Part shown: positions 1 to 8,300 of the stretch, in pieces
How the letters are laid out: each line of letters starts with the position of its first letter
How positions within the stretch are numbered: the first letter of the stretch is position 1
Assembly: GCF_000482865.1 (NCBI RefSeq)
Contig: NZ_KI519523.1
Location: 718-36,910, forward strand
From: Actinokineospora inagensis DSM 44258
GTDB taxonomy: Bacteria > Actinomycetota > Actinomycetes > Mycobacteriales > Pseudonocardiaceae
Direction of reading: 5' to 3'
DNA: 36,193 nt
Made by a program: the position numbers and the translations under genes
Notes under the pieces: model-generated
Database searches by the model: none
Seen by the model: the letters and a program-made list of their open reading frames with translations, nothing else
Told to the model about the DNA's origin: nothing

Positions 1-111
1 CTGGTTCCGGCGCCCGCCGCACCGTCGGCGACAAACCCATTGGTTACGTACTCGATGTGAGGGCCGACAGGCCCGAGCGAGCACCGCTGGTTCCGGCGCC
101 CGCCGCACCGT
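1..111. repeat. 25-bp direct repeat pair
   Basis: Bases 1-25 recur exactly at 87-111 (beginning CTGGTTCCGG and ending CCGCACCGT). The 86-bp offset is not a multiple of three, so the copies are read in different frames. The first copy may extend left beyond the window. Confidence 0.85.
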
Positions 112-117
112 GGGGGT

Positions 118-200
118 CCGGGGGGTCGCCCCCCGGGAGTAATGGACGCCCGAACCCACGAGCGCTTTCCGCGAGTAGCCGCCGCCCTTCGGGCGGCGGC
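118..200. terminator. Two perfect hairpins, terminator-like
   Basis: Hairpin one has 8-bp arms at 118-125 and 129-136 with a 3-base loop. Hairpin two has 10-bp arms at 178-187 and 191-200 with loop TTC. Neither is followed by a T-run, which is common for actinobacterial terminators. They probably end transcription of a gene lying left of the window; this is inference from structure and position. Confidence 0.45.
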
Positions 201-401
201 CCGCTCAACCAGCCTGGGGGTCACTGGGAGCGGGCCGCCACGCATAGTTTAGGCATATCTCGATCGGGCGCGCCGCACGGGGGGTGCGGGTGGGATTACT
301 TCTTGTCGAGGTTTGCCACCCAACGGGTGAGAATGTGCGCGATGGGGTGAATCCGGCGGTCGCGGCTTGGGTCGTGGCGGGGTTCGGTCGATGTTTGTTC
401 G

Positions 402-602
402 GTGACTGAGCCACGGTGGTGTGTCGGGTGCCACGATCCGTTCGGCAGGGACCGGGCGTTGACGGTGCTGGTCGAGGACGGTCGGGTCGTGTTGGTGCCG
501 CCGCCGGGGGCGTCGGCGGTGTTGTCCGCGCAGCAGACCCGGTCGCTGGGTCTGGTGTTGGACCAGGCGGCGGGGCGGGCCGCTGACGGCTCGGCGGGCT
601 GA
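402..602 (+). CDS. Small hypothetical protein, 66 aa
   Basis: GTG start at 402; no strong ribosome binding site is visible. The product opens with MTEPRWCVGCHDPFGRD, followed by a short beta-rich stretch (LTVLVEDGRVVLVPPPG) and a helix-like C-terminus. It carries two cysteines spaced CVGC but no second pair, so a zinc site is not established. It is followed after 7 bases by the gene at 610 and probably forms a two-gene unit with it. I recall similar pairs of small hypotheticals in Pseudonocardiales, but function is unknown. No membrane segment or signal peptide is visible. Confidence 0.6.
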   Translation: MTEPRWCVGCHDPFGRDRALTVLVEDGRVVLVPPPGASAVLSAQQTRSLGLVLDQAAGRAADGSAG

Positions 603-609
603 GGCCCCG

Positions 610-1080
610 GTGGCGCGCGGGGGGCGGGATCGGGACCAGGTCGGGGGGCGCGCGGAAGCGCCGCCCGCGGACGTCGAACCCGTGCGGGCGGCGGTGTTGC
701 GCCGGTTGGCGTCGTTGGACGAGGCGGCCGGTTCGGCGGACGCGTCCACGCTGTTGCCGTTGGCGCGCACGGAGATCAGCAGGTTGGCCGATGGCTGGCG
801 GTTGTTGTTGACCGTGCACCAGCCGGATGAGGAGAGCCGTTGCCAGGCGTGCCCGCCCGGGGGGTGGCGGGGGTCGCGGGGGCGGCGGTGGCCGTGCCAG
901 GTGTGGCGGATGGCGCACGAGCACCTGATCGGCGAGGGGGTGCCGCACCGGGAGCGGAAGCTGCCGTTGCGCAACCCGTTCTCGCGGCAGGCCCGGCTGG
1001 TGCCGCCGGAGTCGCCGGGTGAGATCACCGCGGAGTTGCCGGTCGTGCTGGATCCGGCACCGGGTGAGCACGGGCGTTGA
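610..1080 (+). CDS. Hypothetical protein with Cys/Trp-rich centre, 156 aa
   Basis: GTG start 7 bases after the stop of the preceding small gene, suggesting co-transcription. The N-terminal half is a helix-rich stretch (DVEPVRAAVLRRLASLDEAAG, read in two parts). The centre has CQAC and, about 20 residues later, WPCQVW, a Cys-x2-Cys plus single Cys arrangement. A basic/proline-rich tail follows. It is a soluble-looking protein without membrane segments. The CxxC...C pattern could bind metal, but the set is incomplete for a classical zinc ribbon. I recognise the general type from actinobacterial genomes but no function is known to me. Confidence 0.65.
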   Translation: MARGGRDRDQVGGRAEAPPADVEPVRAAVLRRLASLDEAAGSADASTLLPLARTEISRLADGWRLLLTVHQPDEESRCQACPPGGWRGSRGRRWPCQVWRMAHEHLIGEGVPHRERKLPLRNPFSRQARLVPPESPGEITAELPVVLDPAPGEHGR

Positions 1081-1216
1081 CCCTGGGTGAGGTCCGCCTC
1101 GGTCCTGGGTGAACGGTTCGTGCCGGTTTCGCGTTTTGTCGGCCGGGTCCCCGCGGGCGCGGACGTGGATGGGGCAAGATGTCCGCCACGGCAGGGCCGG
1201 CGAGGTGGAGGAACCT

Positions 1217-2617
1217 GTGCAGGACGGTAGTGGTCGCATCGTGGTGCGCGGCCTGACCAAGAACTTCGGTCAGGTGGCCGCGGTGCAGAACCTGAGCTTC
1301 CAGGTGGAGCCGGGGTCGGTGACCGGGTTCCTCGGGCCGAACGGGGCGGGGAAGACGACGACGCTGCGGATGCTGTTGGGCCTGGTGCGGCCGACGGCGG
1401 GCGAGGCGACGATCAACGGGGCGCCGTTCCACCAGTTGGGCAACCCGGCGCGGGTGGTCGGCGCGGTGTTGGAGGCGCAGGGTTTCCACCCGAAGCGGTC
1501 GGCGATCAACCACCTGCGGGTGTACGCGGCGGCGATGGGGGTGCCGGACCAGCGCGCGTTCGAGGTGCTGCAACTGGTGGGCCTCGGCGGGGCGGCGAGC
1601 AGGCAGGCGGGCGCGTTCTCGCTGGGCATGAAGCAGCGGTTGGCGTTGGCGACCGCGCTGCTCGGTGACCCTCGGGTGCTGGTGCTCGACGAGCCCGCGA
1701 ACGGGTTGGACCCGGAGGGCATCGCCTGGCTGCGCTCGTTCCTGAAGTCCTACGCGGCGTCCGGCCGGACCGTGCTGATCTCCAGTCACCTGCTGGCCGA
1801 GGTGGAGCAGACCATCGACCAGGTGGTCATCGTCAGCCGCGGCCAGACCATGTACTACGGCAGCCTGGACGAGCTGCGCCGGTCGCAGGAGTCCCGGGTG
1901 CTGGTGCAGCCCGCGGACCCGCAGGCGCTGGCGACGGCGTTGCAGGAGAACGGGATCACCGGGGTGACCGGCCTGCCGGACGGTCGGCTGGCGATCACCA
2001 ACGCCACCGTGCAGCAGGTCGGCGACATCGCCACCAAGGCCGGGATCGCGCTCTACGGGGTGCAGGAGGAGCGGGCCGACCTCGAGCAGTTGTTCCTCCG
2101 GCTGACCAGCGGGCAGTGGGCGGCGCAGGGGTACGCGCCGCCGGGGTTCGAGAGCGGGCAGCAGGCGACGGGGTTCGGCGCGCCGGTCCCGCCGGTGAAC
2201 CCGTACCAGACGGGGCCGCAGCCGGTGCAGTTGCCGCAGCAGCAGTACCAGCAGCCCTACCAGCAGCAGGCACCCCAGTACGGCGGCTTCCAACAGCAGC
2301 AGTACACGCAGCAGCAGTTCCAGCAGCCGTACCAGCAGCAGTCGCCCTACCAGGCGCCGCAGTACCAGCAGCCCGCTTCCCCTTACCAGCCGCCGGTTGT
2401 ACCGACGCCGACCGAGCAGCCGCCCGCGGCGCCGACGTCGACCGAGCCGCCGGAGAGCGCCTTCGACAGCGACGAGCCGACGCAGTCGGTGCCGTCGGAG
2501 CAGATCCAGTCGGTCGAGGCGGCGCAGGCGCCACCGCCGCCGGACACACCAGCAGCAACACCGGAGTCCGCTGAGTCCGACGTGGACAAGGGCGCCGGCG
2601 AGGGGGGCAAGGCCTGA
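1217..2617 (+). CDS. ABC transporter ATPase with Gln/Pro-rich tail
   Basis: ATP-binding subunit of an ABC-2 type transporter, 466 aa. The GTG at 1217 is chosen because GGAGGAA lies just upstream at 1207-1213 and the ABC domain starts right after it; an in-frame start at 1109 would add an unlikely basic leader. Walker A GPNGAGKT is at residues 40-47, a signature variant FSLGM at 134-138, Walker B LVLDEP ending near 160, and a H-loop in ISSHLLAEVEQ. From about residue 298 the protein carries a roughly 165-residue tail, first rich in Gln, Pro and Tyr, then acidic with Ser, Pro and Thr. That tail is not part of the ABC fold. The stop overlaps the permease start by one base (TGATG), so the two subunits are translationally coupled. 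Substrate unknown; drug or lipid export would be typical. Confidence 0.9.
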   Translation: MQDGSGRIVVRGLTKNFGQVAAVQNLSFQVEPGSVTGFLGPNGAGKTTTLRMLLGLVRPTAGEATINGAPFHQLGNPARVVGAVLEAQGFHPKRSAINHLRVYAAAMGVPDQRAFEVLQLVGLGGAASRQAGAFSLGMKQRLALATALLGDPRVLVLDEPANGLDPEGIAWLRSFLKSYAASGRTVLISSHLLAEVEQTIDQVVIVSRGQTMYYGSLDELRRSQESRVLVQPADPQALATALQENGITGVTGLPDGRLAITNATVQQVGDIATKAGIALYGVQEERADLEQLFLRLTSGQWAAQGYAPPGFESGQQATGFGAPVPPVNPYQTGPQPVQLPQQQYQQPYQQQAPQYGGFQQQQYTQQQFQQPYQQQSPYQAPQYQQPASPYQPPVVPTPTEQPPAAPTSTEPPESAFDSDEPTQSVPSEQIQSVEAAQAPPPPDTPAATPESAESDVDKGAGEGGKA

Positions 2618-3522
2618 TGGGCGAGCTGATCACCGCCGAGTTCCGCAAGATCCTCACCACGAAGCTGTGGTGGGCGCTGATGATCCCGGCCCTGGTGGTG
2701 TCCTTCGCGGACGCCTTCGGCTGGGCGGCGCTGGCCACCAGCGTGGCCGACCGGCTCAACGACAACGAGCTGATCCGCGACTTCGACGTCCCGATCGACC
2801 AGATCTCCTGGTCGGTGCTGGCGCTGACCAGGGGCGTCAACATGGCCACCATCTTCCCGATGGTCTTCGGCGCGCTGGGCATCGCCTCGGAGCTGCGGAA
2901 CCGGACGATCACCACCACGTTCCTGACCGGGGCGACCAGGGGCGCGGTGCTGACCGCCAAGGCGGTCACCTACGTGATCTGGGGCCTGATCTACGGCGTG
3001 GTGATCTCGCTGCTGGTCAGCGCGGGCGTGTCGGCGGGCTCGTCGAGCAACTACCTGCCCGACGGGGAGCAGTGGTTCCTGATCCTGCTGGCCGGGATCC
3101 TCTCCTGTGTGCTGTGGACGCTGGTCGGCCTCGGCGTCGGCGCGCTGATGGGCTCCACCACCGGCGCGGTCGTGCTGCTGCTGGTGTACGCGCTGATCAT
3201 CGGCCCGTTCGGCGAGGTGGTGATCGCGGGCGTGACCAACGCGCCGCACCTGGCGGGCATCCTGCCCAACGGGTCGGCGAACGGGTTGACCGGCTCGACG
3301 GCGGCCTCGCTGCTCAGCGACCAGATCAAGACCATGGTCCTCGACCGCGGCGGGGTGATCCGGGACCAGGACGCGATCAACAACCTGGAGGAGGGCGTCC
3401 GGGTGGTCGCGGGCGCGCCGGGCGCGTTCTCGCTGTGGATCAGCGGGCTGATCTTCCTCGGCTGGACGGCGCTGCTGTTCGGTCTCGGGCTCTGGCGCAA
3501 CGCCAAGCGGGACATCACCTGA
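2617..3522 (+). CDS. ABC-2 type transporter permease
   Basis: Integral membrane subunit of 301 aa paired with the preceding ATPase. The ATG shares its A with the upstream TGA. The N-terminus (MGELITAEFRKILTTKLWW) is the usual amphipathic start of ABC-2 permeases, followed by about six hydrophobic segments. These include a paired block near residues 165-210 and a final helix close to the C-terminus, which ends in a short basic tail. This matches the size and topology of the family. No solute-binding protein is present, which points to export or membrane-lipid handling. The specific substrate cannot be inferred. Confidence 0.88.
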   Translation: MGELITAEFRKILTTKLWWALMIPALVVSFADAFGWAALATSVADRLNDNELIRDFDVPIDQISWSVLALTRGVNMATIFPMVFGALGIASELRNRTITTTFLTGATRGAVLTAKAVTYVIWGLIYGVVISLLVSAGVSAGSSSNYLPDGEQWFLILLAGILSCVLWTLVGLGVGALMGSTTGAVVLLLVYALIIGPFGEVVIAGVTNAPHLAGILPNGSANGLTGSTAASLLSDQIKTMVLDRGGVIRDQDAINNLEEGVRVVAGAPGAFSLWISGLIFLGWTALLFGLGLWRNAKRDIT

Positions 3523-3560
3523 CATAACCGCCAACCAGGGCCAACCTGGTTGATCGCGAG

Positions 3561-3569
3561 TTGTCCACA
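3561..3569 (+). promoter_or_regulatory. Perfect TTGTCCACA box
   Basis: A perfect match to the actinobacterial DnaA box, lying 50 bases upstream of the exporter start. It is single: no second box lies 19 bp away, unlike the paired modules near 30 kb and 34 kb. It may be chance. Confidence 0.35.
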
Positions 3570-3609
3570 GGCAGCGGGCCGCTCTCCGCACGGAGGGCGG
3601 TTTCCCGCC

Positions 3610-3615
3610 TACCCT
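3610..3615 (+). promoter_or_regulatory. -10 box of a probable leaderless promoter
   Basis: TACCCT lies six bases before the GTG at 3622, the spacing expected when transcription starts at the start codon itself. No Shine-Dalgarno sequence is present, which supports a leaderless message. No good -35 is visible. Confidence 0.5.
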
Positions 3616-3621
3616 GACCGC

Positions 3622-6600
3622 GTGACGACATCTCCCGGCTGGATCCGGCGCCTGAGCTCCGCCGCCTGGCAGCACCGTGCCCTGGTGCTCTCGGCCATGG
3701 TCGCGTCCGTGGTCGGCGTCGGCTTCCAGGCGGCCGGTCCGCTGCTGGTCAAGTTCGTCGTGGACGACGCGGTGGCGGGCCGCACCAACCGACTGGCCTG
3801 GCTGGTGGCGGCGCTGGCCGGCATGGAGGTGCTGACCTTCGCCAGCGCCTTCCTGCGCCGCTACCTCGGTGGGCGGCTCGCCTTGGACGTGCAGCACGAC
3901 CTGCGGCAGGCGGTGTTCCGCGCGGTCCAGCGGCTCGACGGCGGCAAGCAGGACGCGCTGCGCACCGGTCAGGTCGTGTCCCGGTCGATCACCGACCTGC
4001 AGTTGGTGCAGGGCCTGCTGATGATGGTGCCGCTGTCGGTGGGCACCGTGGTCTTCGCGGTGCTGGCGCTGGGCGCGATGGTGTGGCTCTCGCCGCTGCT
4101 CACGGTGGTCGCGCTGGTGGTCACCCCGGTGGTCGCGGTGGTGGCGGCGCGCACCCGGTCCCGGCTGTTCCCGGCCACCTGGGCGGCGCAGCAGAGCGCG
4201 GCCGACGTGGCGCAGCAGGTCGAGGAGACCGTCACCGGGGTGCGCGTGGTGAAGGGCTTCGGGCAGGAGGTGCGCGAGGTCGGCAGGCTGGAGCGCGCGG
4301 CGCGCACGCTGTTCGCGCAGCGGATGCGCACCGCCCGGCTGACGTCGAGGCCCGCGGCCACCCTGGTGGCGATGCCCGCCGCCGGTCAGGTCGCGGTGCT
4401 GGCGCTGGGCGGCTACCTGGCCCTGAACGGGCACGTCACGCTGGGCACCTTCCTGGCCTTCGCCAGCTACGTGGCGAACCTGGTCGGCCCGACCCGGCTG
4501 TTGGCCGGGCTGCTGGTCAACGCGCAACTGGCCAGGGCCGGTGTGGAGCGGGTGTACGAGCTGGTCGACTCGCAGCCGGACGTCACCGAGAAGCCGGACG
4601 CGGTGGACGTGCCCACCGGTCCGGTCGCGGTGGAGCTGTCCGAGGTCGCGTTCGGGTACACGCGCAGCGAGCCGGTGCTAGACGGGGTGAGCCTGGCGGT
4701 GTCGCCCGGGGAGACGCTGGCGCTGGTGGGCACGGCGGGGTCGGGCAAGTCGACGGTGTCGTTGCTGCTACCCCGCTTCTACGACGTGCAGTCCGGCGTG
4801 ATCCGGGTCGGCGGGGTCGATCTGCGCGACCTGCGGCTGGCGTCGCTGCGGTCCACGGTCGGGGTGGTGTTCGAAGAGGCGTTCCTGTTCTCGGACACGG
4901 TGCGCGCCAACATCGCCTACGGCAGACCGGACGCGACGACCGAGGACGTCGAGGCGGCCGCGCGGGCGGCGCAGGCGCACGAGTTCATCTCCGCGCTGCC
5001 CGCCGGGTACGACACGGTGGTCGGCGAGCGCGGGTTGACGCTGTCCGGCGGGCAGCGGCAGCGGGTCGCGCTGGCCAGGGCGCTGCTGTCGGACCCCCGG
5101 GTGCTGGTGCTCGACGACGCCACCTCGGCGGTCGACACGGCCACTGAGTCGGCCATCCACGACACGCTGCGCGCGGTCACCGCGGCGCGGACCACGCTGC
5201 TGATCGCGCACCGGCGGTCCACGCTGGCGCTGGCCGACCGGATCGCGGTGCTGGACAAGGGGAAGGTCGTCGACGTCGGCACGCACGCCGAGCTGTCCGC
5301 GCGGTGCGCGCTGTACCGGTCGCTGCTGGCCGGGCCGGGCGAGGCGATCGAGGAGCCGGACGACCGGCCCGCCGAGCTGGTGCCGGGGCCGGACGGGGTC
5401 ACCCGGTCGCTGTGGCCGGATGACGCGCCGGACGCACCCACGGCGGTGCGGGTGACGCAGAACGCGATCGGTGGTCGCGCGGGCCGTGCCGGTGGTGGCG
5501 GTGGTGGCGGTGGTGGTCGAGGCGGTGGCATGGGTGGCGGCATGGGCCCGATGGGCGGCGCCGACCTGGGCGGTCTGCCACCGACCGAGGAGCTGCTGGC
5601 CCAGGTGGCGGCGCTGCCCCCGGCCACCGAGGAACCGGACCTCGGCGGCGAGGACCCGACCCGGCCCGATCCCGGGTTCCGGCTGCGGAGCCTGCTGCGG
5701 CCCGCGCGGTGGGCGTTGGCCGTGGTCCTGGGGTTGGTCGTGCTGGACTCGGTCACGTCCGTGGTGCTGCCCGCGCTGTTCCGCAGCGGGGTCGACGCGG
5801 GCGTGCTCACCAAGTCCGGCGGGACGCTGGTGACGGTCACGGTGGTGGCGGCGCTGCTGGTCGTGGTGTCGTGGTGGAACACGGCGGCGTCGACGGTGCT
5901 GACCGCGCGGGTCGGCGAGCGGTTGCTCTACCTGCTGCGGGTGCGCAGCTACGCCCACCTGCAGCGGCTCGGGTTGGACTACTACGAGCGCGAACTCGCC
6001 GGTCGGATCATGACCAGGATGACCACGGACGTGGACGCGTTGTCGACGTTCCTGCAGACCGGGCTCACCACCGCCGTCGCCAGCGTGTTGACCGTGGTCG
6101 CGGTGACGGTCGCGCTGCTGGTCACCGACCTGTCGCTGGCCGCGGTGGGGCTGGCGGTGCTGCCGCTGCTGGTGGTCGCCACGGTGGTCTTCCAGCGGGT
6201 GTCGTCGAAGGCGTACGCGGAGGCGCGCGAGCAGGTCAGCGTGGTCAACGCGGACATGCAGGAGAACGTGACCGGGCTGCGGGTGGCGCAGGCGTACACC
6301 AGGGAGGGCGTGTCGGCGCGGCGGTTCGCCGAGCGCAGCGACCGGTACCGGCGGACCCGGCTGCGCGCCCAGCGCTACATCGCCACGTACTTCCCGTTCG
6401 TGTCGATGCTGTCCGGGCTGGGGCAGGCGGCCGTGCTGGTGGTGGGCGCGAACCGGGTCGCCGACGGGACGCTGAGCCCCGGTGTGCTGCTGGCGTTCCT
6501 GCTCTACCTCGGCCTGTTCTTCGCCCCGGTGCAGCAGTTGTCCAGCGTGTTCGACGGGTACCAGCAGGCGCGGGTCGGCCTGCAGCGGATCTCCGACCTG

Positions 6601-7419
6601 CTGCGCACGCCGACGTCGGTGGAACCGCCCGCCGACCCGGTGCCGGTGCCCGCGCGGCTGGCGGGCGCGGTCGAGCTGCGCGACGTCAGCTTCACCTACC
6701 CGGGCACCGACCGGCCCGCCGTGTCCGGGCTGACCTTGCTGGCGCGGCCGGGTGAGACGGTGGCGCTGGTCGGCGCGACCGGCGCGGGCAAGTCCACCGT
6801 GGTCAAGCTGATCGCCCGGTTCTACGACCCCACCTCGGGGTCGGTGCTGGTCGACGGGACCGACCTGCGCGGGTTCGACCCGTCGGCGTACCGCGGTCGG
6901 CTCGGGGTCGTCCCGCAGGAGGCGCACCTGTTCACCGGTGACGTCGCCCGCAACGTGGCCTACGGCTCGCCGGAGGCGTCCCCGGCCGAGGTGGAGGCGG
7001 CGGTCCGGGCGGTCGGGGCGCTGCCGATGGTCGCGGGTCTCACCGGGGGCTTCCACCACCCGGTCGGCGAACGCGGGCAGGGGCTCTCGGCCGGTCAGCG
7101 GCAACTGGTGGCCCTGGCCAGGGCCGAACTGGTCTCCCCGGACATCCTGCTGCTCGACGAGGCCACCGCCGCGCTGGACCCGGCCACCGAGGCCGCCGTG
7201 CTGCGGGCGAGCGAGCACGTGACCGCGCACCGCACCACGTTCGTCGTCGCGCACCGGCTGGCCACCGCCGCCCGCGCCGACACGATCGTGGTGCTGGCCG
7301 ACGGCCGGATCGTGGAGCAGGGCGCGCACGCCGAACTGCTCGCCGCCAACGGCTACTACGCCCGGCTGTGGGACCTGGGCACGATGGAGCCGCACGAACA
7401 ACCCGCCTCGACCGGTTGA
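3622..7419 (+). CDS. Fused ABC exporter, TMD-NBD-TMD-NBD
   Basis: A 1265-aa single-chain ABC exporter, comparable in layout to fused mycobacterial exporters. The GTG at 3622 is preferred over an upstream in-frame codon because it follows a -10 box at leaderless spacing. Half one has a six-helix membrane domain and NBD1, with Walker A near 370 and LSGGQ at 474-478. A Gly/Met-rich linker lies near 617-650, followed by membrane domain two and NBD2. NBD1 is degenerate: Asp499 replaces the catalytic Glu and Glu418 stands at the Q-loop Gln. NBD2 keeps Glu1180 and its Q-loop but has LSAGQ at 1155-1159. So one composite ATP site (NBD2 Walker motifs with the NBD1 signature) looks competent and the other looks non-hydrolytic, as in heterodimeric multidrug exporters. 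Substrate unknown; lipid or drug export is likely. Confidence 0.92.
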   Translation: MTTSPGWIRRLSSAAWQHRALVLSAMVASVVGVGFQAAGPLLVKFVVDDAVAGRTNRLAWLVAALAGMEVLTFASAFLRRYLGGRLALDVQHDLRQAVFRAVQRLDGGKQDALRTGQVVSRSITDLQLVQGLLMMVPLSVGTVVFAVLALGAMVWLSPLLTVVALVVTPVVAVVAARTRSRLFPATWAAQQSAADVAQQVEETVTGVRVVKGFGQEVREVGRLERAARTLFAQRMRTARLTSRPAATLVAMPAAGQVAVLALGGYLALNGHVTLGTFLAFASYVANLVGPTRLLAGLLVNAQLARAGVERVYELVDSQPDVTEKPDAVDVPTGPVAVELSEVAFGYTRSEPVLDGVSLAVSPGETLALVGTAGSGKSTVSLLLPRFYDVQSGVIRVGGVDLRDLRLASLRSTVGVVFEEAFLFSDTVRANIAYGRPDATTEDVEAAARAAQAHEFISALPAGYDTVVGERGLTLSGGQRQRVALARALLSDPRVLVLDDATSAVDTATESAIHDTLRAVTAARTTLLIAHRRSTLALADRIAVLDKGKVVDVGTHAELSARCALYRSLLAGPGEAIEEPDDRPAELVPGPDGVTRSLWPDDAPDAPTAVRVTQNAIGGRAGRAGGGGGGGGGRGGGMGGGMGPMGGADLGGLPPTEELLAQVAALPPATEEPDLGGEDPTRPDPGFRLRSLLRPARWALAVVLGLVVLDSVTSVVLPALFRSGVDAGVLTKSGGTLVTVTVVAALLVVVSWWNTAASTVLTARVGERLLYLLRVRSYAHLQRLGLDYYERELAGRIMTRMTTDVDALSTFLQTGLTTAVASVLTVVAVTVALLVTDLSLAAVGLAVLPLLVVATVVFQRVSSKAYAEAREQVSVVNADMQENVTGLRVAQAYTREGVSARRFAERSDRYRRTRLRAQRYIATYFPFVSMLSGLGQAAVLVVGANRVADGTLSPGVLLAFLLYLGLFFAPVQQLSSVFDGYQQARVGLQRISDLLRTPTSVEPPADPVPVPARLAGAVELRDVSFTYPGTDRPAVSGLTLLARPGETVALVGATGAGKSTVVKLIARFYDPTSGSVLVDGTDLRGFDPSAYRGRLGVVPQEAHLFTGDVARNVAYGSPEASPAEVEAAVRAVGALPMVAGLTGGFHHPVGERGQGLSAGQRQLVALARAELVSPDILLLDEATAALDPATEAAVLRASEHVTAHRTTFVVAHRLATAARADTIVVLADGRIVEQGAHAELLAANGYYARLWDLGTMEPHEQPASTG

Positions 7420-7442
7420 GCGGGGTAGCGGGATGAACAACA

Positions 7443-7605
7443 GAACTGGGGGCCGCCTTCCCGGACACGGTGCTCGGCCTCTCCGACCACACCACGACCA
7501 TCTACCCGTGCCTCGGCGCGGTACCGCTGGGCGCCCGGGTGCTGGAACGGCACTTCACCTCCGACATGAGCCGGCCCGGCCCCGACATCCCGGTCTCCTC
7601 GACGC
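7443..7605 (+). pseudogene. neuB-like remnant (sialic-acid synthase family)
   Basis: An open stretch without its own start reads [21 protein letters not shown] and [11 protein letters not shown] in order. These are the conserved blocks around the SDHT, AVALGA-x-IEKHF and GPD-x3-S motifs near the end of the barrel in NeuB/N-acetylneuraminate synthase-type enzymes. An in-frame TGA lies just upstream at 7434-7436. The N-terminal barrel and the C-terminal antifreeze-like (SAF) domain are missing. At about 7605 the homology switches frame and family to a neuC-like fragment. It is clearly not functional. Family assignment is from remembered motifs. Confidence 0.7.
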
Positions 7606-7611
7606 CAGCCG

Positions 7612-7791
7612 AGCAAGCTGCGCGACATCATGCTGGCCGTGCAGGACAGCGACCACCTGTCCGCCCGGGTCGTCGTCACCGGCATGCACCTGCTCCGCCG
7701 CTACGGCTACACCGTGCGCGAGGTCGAACGGGTCGGCCTGCGCCGCCTGCACCTCATCCCCAACCAGATCGAGGACGAGCCGGTTTCGCCG
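7612..7791 (+). pseudogene. neuC-like remnant (UDP-GlcNAc 2-epimerase, hydrolysing)
   Basis: This frame reads [14 protein letters not shown], then [20 protein letters not shown], then IPNQIEDEP. In NeuC-type UDP-N-acetylglucosamine 2-epimerases the N-terminal Rossmann half has the same order: a K-L-x-P/D-I-M-x-A helix, VVTGMHL, and a Y-T-x-x-E-x-E segment. Only about residues 10-70 of such an enzyme remain. The first strand and start codon are lost into the neuB remnant, and the rest dissolves into unrelated sequence after about 7791. The two fragments look like neuB and neuC neighbours joined by an internal deletion. Confidence 0.65.
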
Positions 7792-8300
7792 CCTACAAAT
7801 CCCAACATCGTGTTGTCCGGCGGCCACGGGACCGGTGACCGGTCCGGCGGCGGCTCCGGACGCCCCGGCGGGCGGGCCCGTCGGACGGACCGGGCGGTGG
7901 GATCACCGCCTCGGGTGGGTTTTTCCGGGCGGTGGTCGGGAAACCCACTCGACGGGCGCTGCCCGACAACCGACCGTCGGGCCTGGGCGGCGCGCGGGTG
8001 CCGCTCGGCTTCCGCTGCCCGGCGGCAGACGGGCCGAACAGGACCATTCGGCGACCGTTCGGCGATCACCGAGGGGGGCTGGCGCGGCGGTGAACAGGGG
8101 GCCGCCGAGGGATGACGAGTGGGTCCCGCGGTGGCGGCTTACCGCACATGATCGGTTCCTCAACCGATACAGTCGGCAGCACCACACATGAGGTGCGCCA
8201 CGGCCGGTTGGTTGGGTAACCACCGTCCTGACCGGGGGACTAGCCTGACGGGGAGTGTGTTCAAGTCGAAGATCGAGATGGATAGAGGCGAGAGCCAGCC
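7792..8300. other. Intergenic region upstream of kgd
   Basis: About 500 bases with no gene I can support on either strand. It holds a hairpin at 7893-7910 and a longer inverted repeat at 7915-7948 (arms 7915-7922 and 7941-7948, extendable to 11 bp with one mismatch). The last 60 bases form the kgd leader. A ribosome binding site (GAGGCGAG, about 8285-8292) precedes the GTG at 8301. TAGCCT at 8241-8246 is a possible -10 box without a matching -35. Confidence 0.45.
7893..7924 (+). terminator. Hairpin followed by short T-run
   Basis: GGCGGTG at 7893-7899 pairs with CACCGCC at 7904-7910, and TTTT lies about ten bases further at 7920-7923. It may be a relic terminator of the decayed genes. The distance to the T-run lowers confidence. 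Confidence 0.35.

Larger units (their letters stand above)
1..401. other. Window edge, no gene supported
   Basis: About 400 bases without a convincing gene. On the plus strand one frame is open from base 3 to a stop at 348-350, and its first part reads like protein (a GDKPIGYVLDV stretch). It then runs through two perfect hairpins and low-complexity sequence, so at most the 3' end of a gene cut by the window edge may be present. Another frame ends at a TGA at 58-60. The rest holds a 25-bp direct repeat and two hairpins, listed separately. I see no clear promoter for the gene at 402. Confidence 0.4.

Noticed and set aside
296-400. Small minus-strand peptide ending RWVANLDKK
   Set aside because: The end looks protein-like, but no start codon exists in frame before it would overlap the plus-strand gene at 402.
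205-1260. Long minus-strand open frame
   Set aside because: Arg/Pro-rich shadow opposite two plausible plus-strand genes and the ABC ATPase start.
7840-8115. Gene between the neu remnants and kgd
   Set aside because: All frames are Gly/Arg/Pro-rich without motifs; no consistent start or ribosome site.
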